Shown piece by piece: positions 24,278 through 32,607 of a stretch of 40,842 bases of DNA. How positions within the stretch are numbered: position 1 is the stretch's first letter; every line of letters starts with the position of its first letter. Source of the DNA: Solimonas sp040391865 (GTDB lineage Bacteria > Pseudomonadota > Gammaproteobacteria > Nevskiales > Nevskiaceae); contig JBEBWZ010000014.1 of assembly GCA_040391865.1 (NCBI GenBank), forward strand, positions 1 to 40,842, written 5' to 3'. Position numbers and translations under genes: made by a program. The notes under the pieces were generated by a model. The model ran no database searches and was not told the origin of the DNA. It saw only the letters and a program-made list of their open reading frames with translations.

Positions 24278-25654
24278 ATGACGATGAACCAGAAGCAACT
24301 GCTACGGCCGGCGGCCGACGCTGCCACTCTCAGCGCTCCGCTTGCCGGTTTCAACACCGCCGACGCGGTGGAATACCTCAACACCCTGGAGTTGCCGCGG
24401 GCGGCCGACACGCTGGCGGCCCTGCCGTTGCCGCGCGCGGTGAAAATGCTCGAGGCGCCCGAACTGCACCGTAGCGGCGAGCTGGTCGCGGCACTGTCGC
24501 CGGCGCGCGCCGCCGCCCTGCTGGGCCTGATGGCCGACGACCGCGCCACCGACATCGTCCATGAGCTGGACGAGGACGAACGCGCGCGCCTGATCCCGCT
24601 GCTGAGCAGCGAAGCACGGCAGTCGATCCAGACCCTGCTCGGCTATCCGGCGAACACCGCCGGCGCATTGATGACCACCGAGTTCGTCAGCGTGCCGGCA
24701 GACTGGACCGTGGCCCGCACGCTGCAGCACATCCGCGAGGTCGAGCGCAGCCGCGAGACGGTGTATGCGATCTACGTGCTGGACCCGCAGAGCCGGCAGC
24801 TGGTGCAGGTGGTGACGATGCGCCGGCTGATCACCGGCGGTCCGGAGGATCCGATCCTGGATGTGGCCCAGGTCAATCCGCCGGTCACGGTCGATCCGCT
24901 GCTGGATCAGGAAGAAGTGGCGCAACTGATCCGCCGCCACGATCTGCTGGCGATTCCGGTGGTCGACGCGCAACACCATGTGCTCGGCATCGTCACCGTG
25001 GACGACATCCTCGATGCCCTGATCGAGGAGTCCACCGAGGACGTGCACAAGTTCGGCGGCATGGAGGCTCTGGACAAGCCGTACATGCAGATCGGTTTCT
25101 TCGAGATGCTGCGCAAGCGCGCCGGCTGGCTGAGCGTGCTGTTCCTGGGCGAGATGCTCACCGCCAGCGCGATGCAGCACTATGAGGACGCACTGGCGCG
25201 CGCCGTGGTACTGACACTGTTCATCCCGCTGATCATGAGCTCCGGCGGCAACTCCGGCTCGCAGGCGACCTCGCTGCTGATCCGCAGCCTGGCGCTGCGT
25301 GAACTGCGGCTGGGCGACTGGTGGAGGGTTGCCCTGCGCGAGCTGCCGACCGGCCTGGTGCTGGGAACGATACTCGGCGCCCTGGCGATGATCCGCATCA
25401 CCATCTGGCAACTGGCCGGACTGCATGACTACGGCGAGCACTGGCTGCTGCTGGCCTTCACCATCGCCGCCGCGCTGATCGGCATCGTCACCTTCGGATC
25501 GATGTCCGGCTCGATGCTGCCGTTCATCCTGAAACGCCTCGGGTTCGATCCGGCCAGTGCCTCGGCGCCGTTCGTGGCCACGCTGGTGGACGTGACCGGC
25601 CTGGTGATCTACTTCAGCATCGCCGCGCTGATCCTGAGCGGCACCATGCTGTAA
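24278..25654 (+). CDS. mgtE: MgtE-family magnesium transporter
   Basis: This 458-residue protein shows the MgtE order. A cytoplasmic N domain of short helical repeats (residues about 15-135) comes first. Two CBS domains follow (MTTEFVSVPADWTVARTLQ and DLLAIPVVDAQHHVLGIVTV). The five-helix pore domain carries MSSGGNSGSQATSLLIRSLA, the conserved selectivity segment. It is a Mg2+ channel whose N and CBS domains close the pore when cytoplasmic Mg2+ is high. ATG codons at 24278 and 24284 are both possible starts. It appears to be transcribed alone or with the small downstream gene. No Mg2+ riboswitch was recognised upstream. Confidence 0.95.
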   Translation: MTMNQKQLLRPAADAATLSAPLAGFNTADAVEYLNTLELPRAADTLAALPLPRAVKMLEAPELHRSGELVAALSPARAAALLGLMADDRATDIVHELDEDERARLIPLLSSEARQSIQTLLGYPANTAGALMTTEFVSVPADWTVARTLQHIREVERSRETVYAIYVLDPQSRQLVQVVTMRRLITGGPEDPILDVAQVNPPVTVDPLLDQEEVAQLIRRHDLLAIPVVDAQHHVLGIVTVDDILDALIEESTEDVHKFGGMEALDKPYMQIGFFEMLRKRAGWLSVLFLGEMLTASAMQHYEDALARAVVLTLFIPLIMSSGGNSGSQATSLLIRSLALRELRLGDWWRVALRELPTGLVLGTILGALAMIRITIWQLAGLHDYGEHWLLLAFTIAAALIGIVTFGSMSGSMLPFILKRLGFDPASASAPFVATLVDVTGLVIYFSIAALILSGTML

Positions 25655-25750
25655 GGTCCGCAGCCATTGATGGCGCGGTGTTGCCGCACAGGGTGGACGC
25701 GACCGCGTGCCCTGCACTATTTTTTCGTGATTGACCCTCAGAGAAATGCC

Positions 25751-26209
25751 GTGACGGAACTCAAAGCCCCCCAGAGGAAAAAGAAGGCGGCCGCAGACCG
25801 CGATCCGGTGCTGTGGGTGGTGATGCTGCTCAGCGTCGCGGTCATTGCCGTGCTGGGTTACGCCAAGTACCAGTCCGACCGGCGCAACCAGCCAGCGACA
25901 CCGCAGATGGCACTGGACCCGCGCCTGCCGAACATGGGCAACGGCGGTGCTGCCGGCAACCACGATGCCGATCCCGGCATGGAAGCCGGTTCGTTCACCA
26001 CGCTGGAGCCGGTGCAGGAAGATTTCGCGATCAAGGCCGCACCGAAACCGCGCGCCTCCGATCAGCTGTCATCCGACTGCAAGGGCCTGCTCGAAGAACA
26101 GCAGATGATCGAAGCGCGGATGCGGCGGCCGTATGGTCAGGCCCAGGGCGAGCAGTTCCTCGCACGTCTCGAAGAGTTGTCGACCGCGGCGCAGCGCAAG
26201 GGCTGCTGA
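25751..26209 (+). CDS. single-span membrane protein of unknown function
   Basis: This 152-residue protein has a Lys-rich cytoplasmic start (APQRKKKAAADRDP), one membrane helix (about residues 20-38, VLWVVMLLSVAVIAVLGYA), a low-complexity Pro/Asn/Gly linker, and a short C-terminal helical region with CKGLLEEQQMIEARM and a final Cys. The topology suggests a periplasmic C-terminal domain. GTG 25751 is the preferred start; it has only a weak ribosome-binding site. No family was recognised. It lies between mgtE and the flavoprotein gene, 97 bases and 59 bases from them, on the same strand. Confidence 0.7.
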   Translation: MTELKAPQRKKKAAADRDPVLWVVMLLSVAVIAVLGYAKYQSDRRNQPATPQMALDPRLPNMGNGGAAGNHDADPGMEAGSFTTLEPVQEDFAIKAAPKPRASDQLSSDCKGLLEEQQMIEARMRRPYGQAQGEQFLARLEELSTAAQRKGC

Positions 26210-26268
26210 GCGGCGACGGTTCAGCCGCGGGGTGCTAGCGTAGGACCACCGTGCCCATGGAGACCCCG

Positions 26269-27702
26269 ATGCGTCAGTTCGATATCGCCATCATTGGTGG
26301 CGGCACCGCCGGCATGAGCGCCTATCGTGCGGCCAGCAAGCACAGCGATCGCGTGCTGCTGATCGAGGGCGCGCACTGGGGTACCACCTGCGCGCGCGTC
26401 GGCTGCATGCCGTCGAAGTTGCTGATCGCCGCCGCCGAGCATGCGCGCATCGCCCGTGACAGCGATCGCTTCGGCGTTCACGTCAGCGAGGTGCGCGTCG
26501 ACGGCGCGGCAGTGATGGAGCGCGTGCGCAGCGAGCGCGACCGTTTCGTCGGCTTCGTGCTCAAGACCATCCACGAGATTCCCGCCGAATGTCGCGTCGA
26601 AGCGCAGGCGCATTTCGTCGATGCGCATACGCTGGCCCTGTCCGACGGCAGCCAGGTGCGCGCCGACCGCATCGTGATCTCGACCGGCTCGCGGTCGCAG
26701 GTTCCGGACGTATGGCGTCGCGCACTGGGCGATCGCCTGATCACCAGCGACGACGTGTTCGCGTGGACGCGGCTGCCGGCGTCGATCGCCGTGGTCGGCG
26801 GCGGCGTGATCGGCCTCGAGCTGGCGCAGGCCCTGCACGCACTCGATGTGCGCGTGCGGCTGCTGGCGCGCAACCACAAGCTCGGGCCGCTCAGCGACCC
26901 AGTGCTGCAGGCCCATGCGCTGACCTTGCTGTCGGAACGGCTGCCGCTGAGTGGCGATGCGCAGTCGCTGCAGCTGACGCGCGTCGGCGACGAGGTGCAG
27001 GTCGATTTCAGCGAGCACGGCGTCGCCCATCGCGAGCGCTACGACCTGCTGCTGGCCGCCACCGGCCGCAGGCCGAACCTTGCGGGACTGAAGCTGGAGG
27101 CGAGCGGCGTGCGGCTCGATGACCGGGGCCTACCGAGCTTCGATCCGCATACCGGGCAGATCGAACAGAGTCACCTGTTCATTGCCGGCGATGTCACGGC
27201 GACACGCGCGCTGCTGCATGAGGCAGCCGACCTCGGCAGGATCGCGGGCGACAACGCCGGACGCTATCCGGACCTGCGGCGCCATCCGCGCAGTGCCGCG
27301 CTCGGCATCGCCTTCAGCGATCCGCAGATGGCGCTGGCGGGGCGCAGCTACCGTGAACTGCAACAGGCCGGCGTCGGCTTCGCGATCGGCGCGGTGGATT
27401 TTGCCAAGCAGGGCCGCAGCCGCGTCGCGGGCGTCAATGCCGGCATGCTGCGGGTCTACGGCGAGCGCGACAGCGGGCGCTTTCTCGGCGCGGAGATGAT
27501 CGGCCCGGCCGCGGAGCACATCGGCCATCTGCTGGCCTGGGCGGTACAGCAGCAGGTGACGGTGCAGCAGATGCTCGACAGCCCGTTCTATCACCCGGTG
27601 ATCGAGGAAGGCGTGCGCACCGCCTTGCGCGAACTGTTGCGCGAGCTGCAGATGGGGCCCAAGCCGGTCGCACACTGCATGGACTGCGGCCCCGGCGCCT
27701 AG
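26269..27702 (+). CDS. dihydrolipoyl dehydrogenase-like flavoprotein
   Basis: This 477-residue protein is a class I pyridine nucleotide-disulfide oxidoreductase. It has the FAD motif IIGGGTAGMSAYRAA, a redox-active Cys pair in TTCARVGCMPSK (residues about 44 and 49), the NAD motif VVGGGVIGLELAQAL, and the C-terminal active-site pair in FYHPVIEEG. It transfers electrons between NAD(P)H and a disulfide or quinone. It stands alone, with no 2-oxoacid dehydrogenase E1/E2 genes nearby, so it may not be the housekeeping Lpd. The extra C-terminal CMDCGPGA is unusual. ATG 26269 has GGAG six bases upstream. It converges with the PQQ dehydrogenase gene. Confidence 0.92.
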   Translation: MRQFDIAIIGGGTAGMSAYRAASKHSDRVLLIEGAHWGTTCARVGCMPSKLLIAAAEHARIARDSDRFGVHVSEVRVDGAAVMERVRSERDRFVGFVLKTIHEIPAECRVEAQAHFVDAHTLALSDGSQVRADRIVISTGSRSQVPDVWRRALGDRLITSDDVFAWTRLPASIAVVGGGVIGLELAQALHALDVRVRLLARNHKLGPLSDPVLQAHALTLLSERLPLSGDAQSLQLTRVGDEVQVDFSEHGVAHRERYDLLLAATGRRPNLAGLKLEASGVRLDDRGLPSFDPHTGQIEQSHLFIAGDVTATRALLHEAADLGRIAGDNAGRYPDLRRHPRSAALGIAFSDPQMALAGRSYRELQQAGVGFAIGAVDFAKQGRSRVAGVNAGMLRVYGERDSGRFLGAEMIGPAAEHIGHLLAWAVQQQVTVQQMLDSPFYHPVIEEGVRTALRELLRELQMGPKPVAHCMDCGPGA

Positions 27703-27738
27703 ACACCCGGACCGCCGCCACGCACCGGGCCGACAGGC

Positions 27739-29886
27739 TCAGATCCAGCCGAGCTTGGCCAGCTGCATCTTCAGCAGCAGCACCAGGAAGCCCCACACCG
27801 TCTTGACCTGATCCCAGACCGAGGGCGTGTACTCGGCGCGCTGGCGGATGTAGTGCTGCAGGGCGCCGAGTTCATCGTCGCTGAATTCGGCGAACGGCGG
27901 CATGCCGCGACCCTCCAGCGCACCGCCCTGCACGATGGCCTTGAATGCATCGGCCGACAGCGGCACTGCCGAGGCGCGCAGATCCGGCGCATAACCGCCG
28001 GCCACCGCCGCGACGCCGTGACAGATCACGCAATCCTTGTAGAGCAGCTTGCCCTGCTCGGCCTTGGCGGCGTCGACCTTGAACTCAGGCGCCGCCAGCA
28101 CCTGGGTCTCGGTGCGCGGCTGCGCCGGCGGCAGCTGCGCCTTGCCGTCGAGTGCGAACGTCAGCAGCCGTCGTGGATGCTCGCGCCCGACCCAGCCGTG
28201 TTGCGCGCTCAGCGAACCCAGCAGCATCTGGCCGCCGGCCCAGCCGGCGAGCACCGATACATATTGTTTGCCATCGACCATGTAGGTCAGCGGCGGCGCC
28301 TGCGTGCCGACGCCCAGGTCATGGCTCCACAGCACTTCGCCGGTACGCGCGTCGTGCGCCTGGAAGCTTCCGTCGGCGCGCCCCTGGAACACCAGGCCAC
28401 CCTGCGTGGCGATCACGCCGCCGGCGGTCGCGCCCGGGGTTTCGACCCGCCAGGCCTGCGTCTGCGTCTGCGGATTCCAGGCCAGCAGCGAGCTGCTGCC
28501 GGCATTCTTCGGCACGTCGTCGAAGAAACCCTTGATCCCCATCGGGCCGTCGCGGCCCATGTTGTAGGTCTTGGGCGTGAAGCCGCGGTCATCGTAGTAA
28601 CCGGCCATTTCCCGCGCCGGGATGTAGACCAGTCCGGTATCCGGGCTGAACGCCATCGGATGCCAGTTGTGCGCGCCGCCGGAGCCGGGCCAGATCAGCG
28701 CTTCACCATTTTCATAGCGCGCGCCCGGCACTTCGACCGGACGGCCGGTGTTCAGATCGACGCGCTCGGCCCAGGTCACTTTCGCGATCTTTTCGGCGGA
28801 GATCAGCTTGCCGGTCTCGCGATCGAGCACGTAGAAGAAGCCGTTCTTGGGCGCATGCAGCAAGACCTTGCGCGGCTGGCCGTCGATCTCGATGGTGGCG
28901 CTGACCATGTCCATCGTGGAATTGAAATCCCAGGTCTCGCCGGGCGTGGTCTGGTAGTGCCAGACGTATTCCCCGGTGTCGGCATCCAGCGCAACCACCG
29001 AGCACAGATACAGATTGTCGCCGCCGCCCGGGCTGCGCAGCTTGGCGTTCCACGGCCCGCCGTTGCCGGTGCCGATATAGACGCGGTTGAACTCCGGGTC
29101 GTAGGTCATCGCGTTCCACGCGGTACCGCCGCCGCCGTATTTCCACCACTCACCGCTCCAGGTCTTGGCGGCTTCCTCCATCGCCTTGTTTTCGAAGCCG
29201 TCGGCCGGATTGCCGGGCACCACATGCCAGCGCCACAGCAGCTTGCCGGTCTCGGCGTCGTAGGTGCCGACATAGCCGCGCACGCCGCCGAAGTCGGCGC
29301 CACCGTGGCCGATGATCACCTTGCCGTTGAACACCCGTGGCGCGCCGGTGATGTAGCGGTTGTCACCGGGTTCGGTGGTCAGCGTTTCCCAGACCAGGGC
29401 GCCGGTCCTGGCATCGAGCGCGAACAGGCGGCCGTCCTGCACCCCGGCGTAGATCTTTCCGTTCCAGAAGGTCAGGCCGCGGCTGCCCCAGGCCATGCGC
29501 ATCTTGCGGCTGTCGACCTTGGGATCGTATTTCCACAGCGTCTCACCGCTGCGCGCATCGACCGCGTAGATCACGCTGTAGCCGACCGCGAGATACAGCA
29601 CGCCATCGACCGCGACCGGCTGGCTGGACACGTTCCAGACATCCGGCAATTCCAGCGACCAGGCCAGGCCCAGCCGCGAGACCGTGTCCTTGTTGATCTG
29701 ATCCAGCGGACTGAAGCGCTGCTCGCTGAAGGTACGGCCCCAGGCCGCCCAGTTGCTGCCGTCGGCTTCGTTGGCCAGCGCCGCATTGTCGATCTGGCTG
29801 GCGGCCTGCGCCGTCAAGGCCATCGTCAACGCCACCGCGCCCGCAAGCCATTGGCGACGCCGTGCCGCCGTGCTGCTGCTGTTCAT
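27739..29886 (-). CDS. PQQ-dependent quinohaemoprotein alcohol dehydrogenase
   Basis: This 715-residue periplasmic enzyme has a signal peptide (ending TAQAAS, about residue 30) and an eight-bladed propeller with repeated W-docking motifs (SGETLWKYDPK, TGALVWETL, TGKLLWRW, TGEVLWSHD). The catalytic-Asp region is GETWDFNSTMDMV. The C-terminal cytochrome c domain has CVICH near residue 618 and the Met ligand in GMPPF. It oxidises alcohols in the periplasm, passing electrons to the respiratory chain. The vicinal Cys-Cys of ethanol dehydrogenases is absent: the segment reads MAWGSRGLTFW. It ends with a 25-residue hydrophobic tail (VWGFLVLLLKMQLAKLGWI). GGGAG lies seven bases before ATG 29886. No PQQ synthesis genes are in the window. 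Confidence 0.94.
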   Translation of the reverse strand: MNSSSTAARRRQWLAGAVALTMALTAQAASQIDNAALANEADGSNWAAWGRTFSEQRFSPLDQINKDTVSRLGLAWSLELPDVWNVSSQPVAVDGVLYLAVGYSVIYAVDARSGETLWKYDPKVDSRKMRMAWGSRGLTFWNGKIYAGVQDGRLFALDARTGALVWETLTTEPGDNRYITGAPRVFNGKVIIGHGGADFGGVRGYVGTYDAETGKLLWRWHVVPGNPADGFENKAMEEAAKTWSGEWWKYGGGGTAWNAMTYDPEFNRVYIGTGNGGPWNAKLRSPGGGDNLYLCSVVALDADTGEYVWHYQTTPGETWDFNSTMDMVSATIEIDGQPRKVLLHAPKNGFFYVLDRETGKLISAEKIAKVTWAERVDLNTGRPVEVPGARYENGEALIWPGSGGAHNWHPMAFSPDTGLVYIPAREMAGYYDDRGFTPKTYNMGRDGPMGIKGFFDDVPKNAGSSSLLAWNPQTQTQAWRVETPGATAGGVIATQGGLVFQGRADGSFQAHDARTGEVLWSHDLGVGTQAPPLTYMVDGKQYVSVLAGWAGGQMLLGSLSAQHGWVGREHPRRLLTFALDGKAQLPPAQPRTETQVLAAPEFKVDAAKAEQGKLLYKDCVICHGVAAVAGGYAPDLRASAVPLSADAFKAIVQGGALEGRGMPPFAEFSDDELGALQHYIRQRAEYTPSVWDQVKTVWGFLVLLLKMQLAKLGWI

Positions 29887-30065
29887 GCCGATCTCCCCCG
29901 TCGTTGCTCCGCGGATCGATCCCGCGTGCCGGATTGTGTTGCGGCTATTGTGCGCAGTTAAGGCGCCGCGACCCTCGGCCAAATGCAGTACCTCGCAAAG
30001 CCCACAGCAATGCCCGGAGCCGCATCGGTGTCGTGTCAACGGGCCCAGATCAAGATCGTCAGCCA

Positions 30066-30153
30066 CAAAAAAGCCCGCAGCCGGGGGAGGACTGCGGGCC
30101 TGGGGCTCGGAGGCGGGGGAGGCCTCCTGGAGATCGGGGGGGTGATCTCGTGG
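30066..30153 (-). ncRNA. candidate sRNA with C-rich loops (sX13-like)
   Basis: On the minus strand three consecutive hairpins occur: GAGATC/GATCTC (30149-30130), GGAGGC/GCCTCC (30127-30109) and GCCCGCAG/CTGCGGGC (30099-30073). The last is followed by TTTTTT (30072-30067), a Rho-independent terminator. The loops read ACCCCCCC, CTCCCCC and TCCTCCCCCGG, and the linker GAGCCCCAG adds a fourth C-rich motif. A -10-like TAAATT (30164-30159) would start a transcript near 30152. No coding sequence fits. Three stem-loops with exposed C-rich motifs recall Xanthomonas sX13 and the CCUCC-loop sRNAs of alphaproteobacteria, which pair with ribosome-binding sites. Homology to sX13 is inferred from architecture only. 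The gap 29887-30285 holds nothing else seen. Confidence 0.55.
30067..30099 (-). terminator. Rho-independent terminator of the candidate sRNA
   Basis: An 8-bp GC stem, 30099-30092 with 30080-30073, with an 11-base loop, is followed by six T on the minus strand. No minus-strand protein gene lies upstream for it to end, which is the main argument that a non-coding transcript is made here. Confidence 0.75.
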
Positions 30154-30285
30154 GAGCTAATTTACTGAACCAACCCGACTGCACGCTGAACGACATCCGT
30201 TACCCGGCGCACACGCCGGTTCGACGCTCGCCGCCACGCCCGATTGTCTAAGATGCAGGCGAACCTCAAACCCTGCCGCTGCGAG

Positions 30286-31014
30286 ATGAGCCGCCATTCC
30301 CTTTTTGCCGCACTGTTGCTGATCGTTTCCACCCTGAGCCTGGCACAGACCCCGCGACCTGCCGCGGTATCGGCCTATCAGGCCGCGCTCACCACCGTGG
30401 AGCAGGCGCGGGCGCCGCTGTCGCTGCAACCCTTGCTGGCCGCCGCCGAAGCGGCGCAGGACGCGATGATGGCCTTGCAGGCCGATGGCGACACCGCCTG
30501 GATCGAAACGCTCAGTGACGCCGAGTTCGATGCGCTCAAGGCGGAGCTGCGCGGTTTCCAGCTGTCGCGCGGCTACGACATCTACGCACAGCCGGATGCG
30601 GCGTTCCTGTACAAGCAGGCACGCGCGCATGGCGCCCCCGAGGATCAGGCGTTCTTCCAGCTGTACAACGATCTGTGGAGCGCCGAGCTGATGCCGCGCT
30701 ATCTCAGCCTCGGCAACAGCCCGACGCCCTGCGTGCGCTTCGGCGAGGACATCCTGCCGCAGCTGTATGCCGACTGGCGCGGCTATGCGACCCGGTATCC
30801 GCAGGCGTATCGCGCCTTCGCGCAGCAGACCGTGCGCGATCTCGAGGAAGTGGTGACGCTGGGCGTCTGCACCTGCAGCGACGCCGACAGCGTCGAGCGC
30901 GAACTGCGCGGCTTCCTGAAACGGTTTCCGGACCTGCCGGATGCGAACGCGGTGCGCAGCCGCCTGCAGGAACTGAAGACCGATCCGGACCTGCGTCCGG
31001 TGCGCTGCCGCTGA
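30286..31014 (+). CDS. secreted protein of unknown function
   Basis: This 242-residue protein starts with a signal peptide (MSRHSLFAALLLIVSTLSLAQ). The mature part is mainly helical and Ala-rich, with the segments LRGFQLSRGYDIYAQPDA and NDLWSAELMPRYLSLGNSPT and four Cys (CVRFG, CTCSDAD, a last CR). ATG 30286 is preferred because it begins directly at the signal peptide; ATG 30253 would add a short leader. No known domain was recognised. It is followed by the 76-residue gene 23 bases downstream, so the two may form a unit. Confidence 0.75.
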   Translation: MSRHSLFAALLLIVSTLSLAQTPRPAAVSAYQAALTTVEQARAPLSLQPLLAAAEAAQDAMMALQADGDTAWIETLSDAEFDALKAELRGFQLSRGYDIYAQPDAAFLYKQARAHGAPEDQAFFQLYNDLWSAELMPRYLSLGNSPTPCVRFGEDILPQLYADWRGYATRYPQAYRAFAQQTVRDLEEVVTLGVCTCSDADSVERELRGFLKRFPDLPDANAVRSRLQELKTDPDLRPVRCR

Positions 31015-31037
31015 GTCTGCCATCACCGGGGTCACCC

Positions 31038-31268
31038 ATGACCGACGAGCACTGCCCGTTCGAATTCAATTTCGATGCCGCGACCTTCAAGGTCGGCGAC
31101 ACCGTCAGCTACCGCGATCCGCAGGTGCCGGGGATGCCATTCGTGGCGGTGATCACGGCGGTGCATGACGACCATCTGGAGATCGTCGACGCCAGCGAGC
31201 CGCAGCGCATCCTGCTGGCCACGCGCACCAGCCGGCCGCAGGTCACCGGCGACAAGTCGACGAGCTGA
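31038..31268 (+). CDS. small protein with an SH3-like beta segment, unknown
   Basis: This 76-residue, cytoplasmic-looking protein reads as beta strands around KVGDTVSYRDPQVPGMPFVA and HDDHLEIVDASEPQ. The GD-V-Y spacing is typical of SH3-like or KOW-like barrels. ATG 31038 follows a GGGG stretch at a fair distance. Its start lies 23 bases after the secreted-protein gene on the same strand. No family or function is assigned; the call as a real gene rests on codon use, spacing and the folded-looking sequence. Confidence 0.65.
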   Translation: MTDEHCPFEFNFDAATFKVGDTVSYRDPQVPGMPFVAVITAVHDDHLEIVDASEPQRILLATRTSRPQVTGDKSTS

Positions 31269-31281
31269 ACACGCCTCGCGA

Positions 31282-32199
31282 CTAGCGATCGCGCGCCATC
31301 ATTCGTCGGCACAGCAGGATGCCGGCGAGCACGATCGCACCGCCCAGCGCCTGCTGTGCACCAAAGGCCTCGGCCAGCAGCCCCCAGGCGAACAGCGCCG
31401 CCGCCAGCGGCTGCAGCAGCAGGCTCACCGCCGAGAACGACGCCGGCAGATGGGCAAAGCCATACGCGATCAGCCCCTGGCCGCAGACATGCGACAACAA
31501 CGCCAGGCCGGCAACGATCCCCCAGCCCTGCGCCGACTGCGGCCAGAACGGCTGCGGTGCCAGCCAGGCCAGCGGCAGCACCACCAGCGCCGCGGTGGCG
31601 CTGGTCCAGAACATCACCGCCACCGTCGAATACCGCGCACGGTTGCGGCTGATGACCAGCAGGTAGCCGGCGTAGAACAGCGAGGTCAGCACCGCCAGCA
31701 GATCCCCCCACACGGTCTGTGCCGAGACCTGCAGGCTGTCGGCCATCAGCACCACCGCGCCACACAGCGTCAGCAGCAGACCCAGCACGAAGCCGCCGCC
31801 GATCCGCTCGCCGAGAAAACGCCAGGCCACCAGCGTCACCCACACCGGCGCGAGATTGGTCAGCAGGGTCGCATTGGCCACCGAGGTCCAGTGCAGCGAC
31901 TGATGCCAGACCGCGAGATCACCGGCGAAGAACACGCCACCGAGCATCAGCCCCCAGGGCCAGGTCTGCCGCCACGAGGATCGCTCCGGCTCGCGGCGTG
32001 GCGAATGCGCCACTGCGGCAGACGCAGCGAGGCGGCGCGCCCGCCACCACCACGGCAGCAGTACCGGCAGCGCCAGGAACAGGCGCCAGAACGCCACCGC
32101 GCTGGGTCCGACATCGGCCAGGCGCACGAAGATCGGCGCCAGGCCGATCAGGATCGCGCCGCAGATCAGGGCCGGCAGTGCGCGCTCCTGCGGCGTCAT
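31282..32199 (-). CDS. EamA-family (DMT) transporter
   Basis: This 305-residue inner-membrane protein has about ten hydrophobic helices arranged as two EamA repeats. The first begins LPALICGAILIGLAPIFVRL, with AFWRLFLALP and NATLLTNLAPVWVTLVAW. The second ends with FSAVSLLLQPLAAALFAWGL and GAIVLAGILLCRR. DMT exporters move amino acids, nucleotides or drugs; the substrate cannot be told. It converges with the small 76-residue gene, ending 13 bases from it. It is divergent from priA across a 408-base gap. Confidence 0.93.
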   Translation of the reverse strand: MTPQERALPALICGAILIGLAPIFVRLADVGPSAVAFWRLFLALPVLLPWWWRARRLAASAAVAHSPRREPERSSWRQTWPWGLMLGGVFFAGDLAVWHQSLHWTSVANATLLTNLAPVWVTLVAWRFLGERIGGGFVLGLLLTLCGAVVLMADSLQVSAQTVWGDLLAVLTSLFYAGYLLVISRNRARYSTVAVMFWTSATAALVVLPLAWLAPQPFWPQSAQGWGIVAGLALLSHVCGQGLIAYGFAHLPASFSAVSLLLQPLAAALFAWGLLAEAFGAQQALGGAIVLAGILLCRRMMARDR

Positions 32200-32607
32200 C
32201 GCCGCTTCCGGCCGCAGCGCGCCGCCGCCAGCGGCGATCCCGGGAATGGGGCGTGAGGGTCTGGCAAAAGGCCGTTCATGGCGCGCGATTATCCGCTCAA
32301 GGTGCGCTGCACGCTGCGACAGAAAGGTGACAGTCGCCAGGGGTGCGGCCGTGACTTGCGGCCGTTGGCAAGCCCGCGGATGTTTATCATCAACGCCCGA
32401 ATCTTTCCTTATGCACAGCAGCGCTCAAACATGGGCCGCCGTCACAATCAATAGCAACATCCGCCAATTTCTCGGCACATTGCCGCAACCCCATAATATT
32501 TATTGATTTATTTGTGACATCCCCGGGACAGAAGGCCGCCGCAACGGCCACTGCCCGCGCAAGGCAAACCGCCACTCGGCAAACGTCCACAAGGTTATCC
32601 ACAGGCT
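32200..32607. other. intergenic region between the EamA gene and priA
   Basis: This 408-base gap holds no convincing gene. It contains an AT-rich block at about 32490-32518 (with TAATATTTATTGATTTATTT) unlike the surrounding GC-rich DNA, a small inverted repeat CGGCA-CAT-TGCCG at about 32473-32485, and a DnaA-box match at 32595-32603. Promoters for both divergent neighbours must lie here, but none could be fixed with confidence. Confidence 0.5.
32595..32603 (+). promoter_or_regulatory. perfect DnaA-box match before priA
   Basis: TTATCCACA, the consensus DnaA box, occurs four bases before the GTG start of priA, in the ribosome-binding region. A single box could let DnaA control a replication-restart gene. 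A chance match is also possible. Confidence 0.4.

Noticed and set aside
24302..25963. 553-codon minus-strand frame opposite mgtE
   Set aside because: The plus-strand frame encodes unmistakable MgtE motifs; the antisense product is His/Gln/Arg-rich and resembles nothing.
27853..29961. 702-codon plus-strand frame opposite the PQQ dehydrogenase gene
   Set aside because: Shadow of a conserved gene; no domain, no ribosome-binding site, typical antisense composition.
30073..30149. Plus-strand reading of the three hairpins as a CsrA-sequestering RNA with GGA in loops
   Set aside because: Two loops do contain GGA, but the T-run lies only on the minus-strand 3' side, so the minus-strand sRNA is the better reading.
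30157..31035. 292-codon minus-strand frame that might have used the terminator at 30067
   Set aside because: It lies opposite a better plus-strand gene with a signal peptide and translates to a His/Gln/Arg-rich shadow, so it does not explain the terminator.
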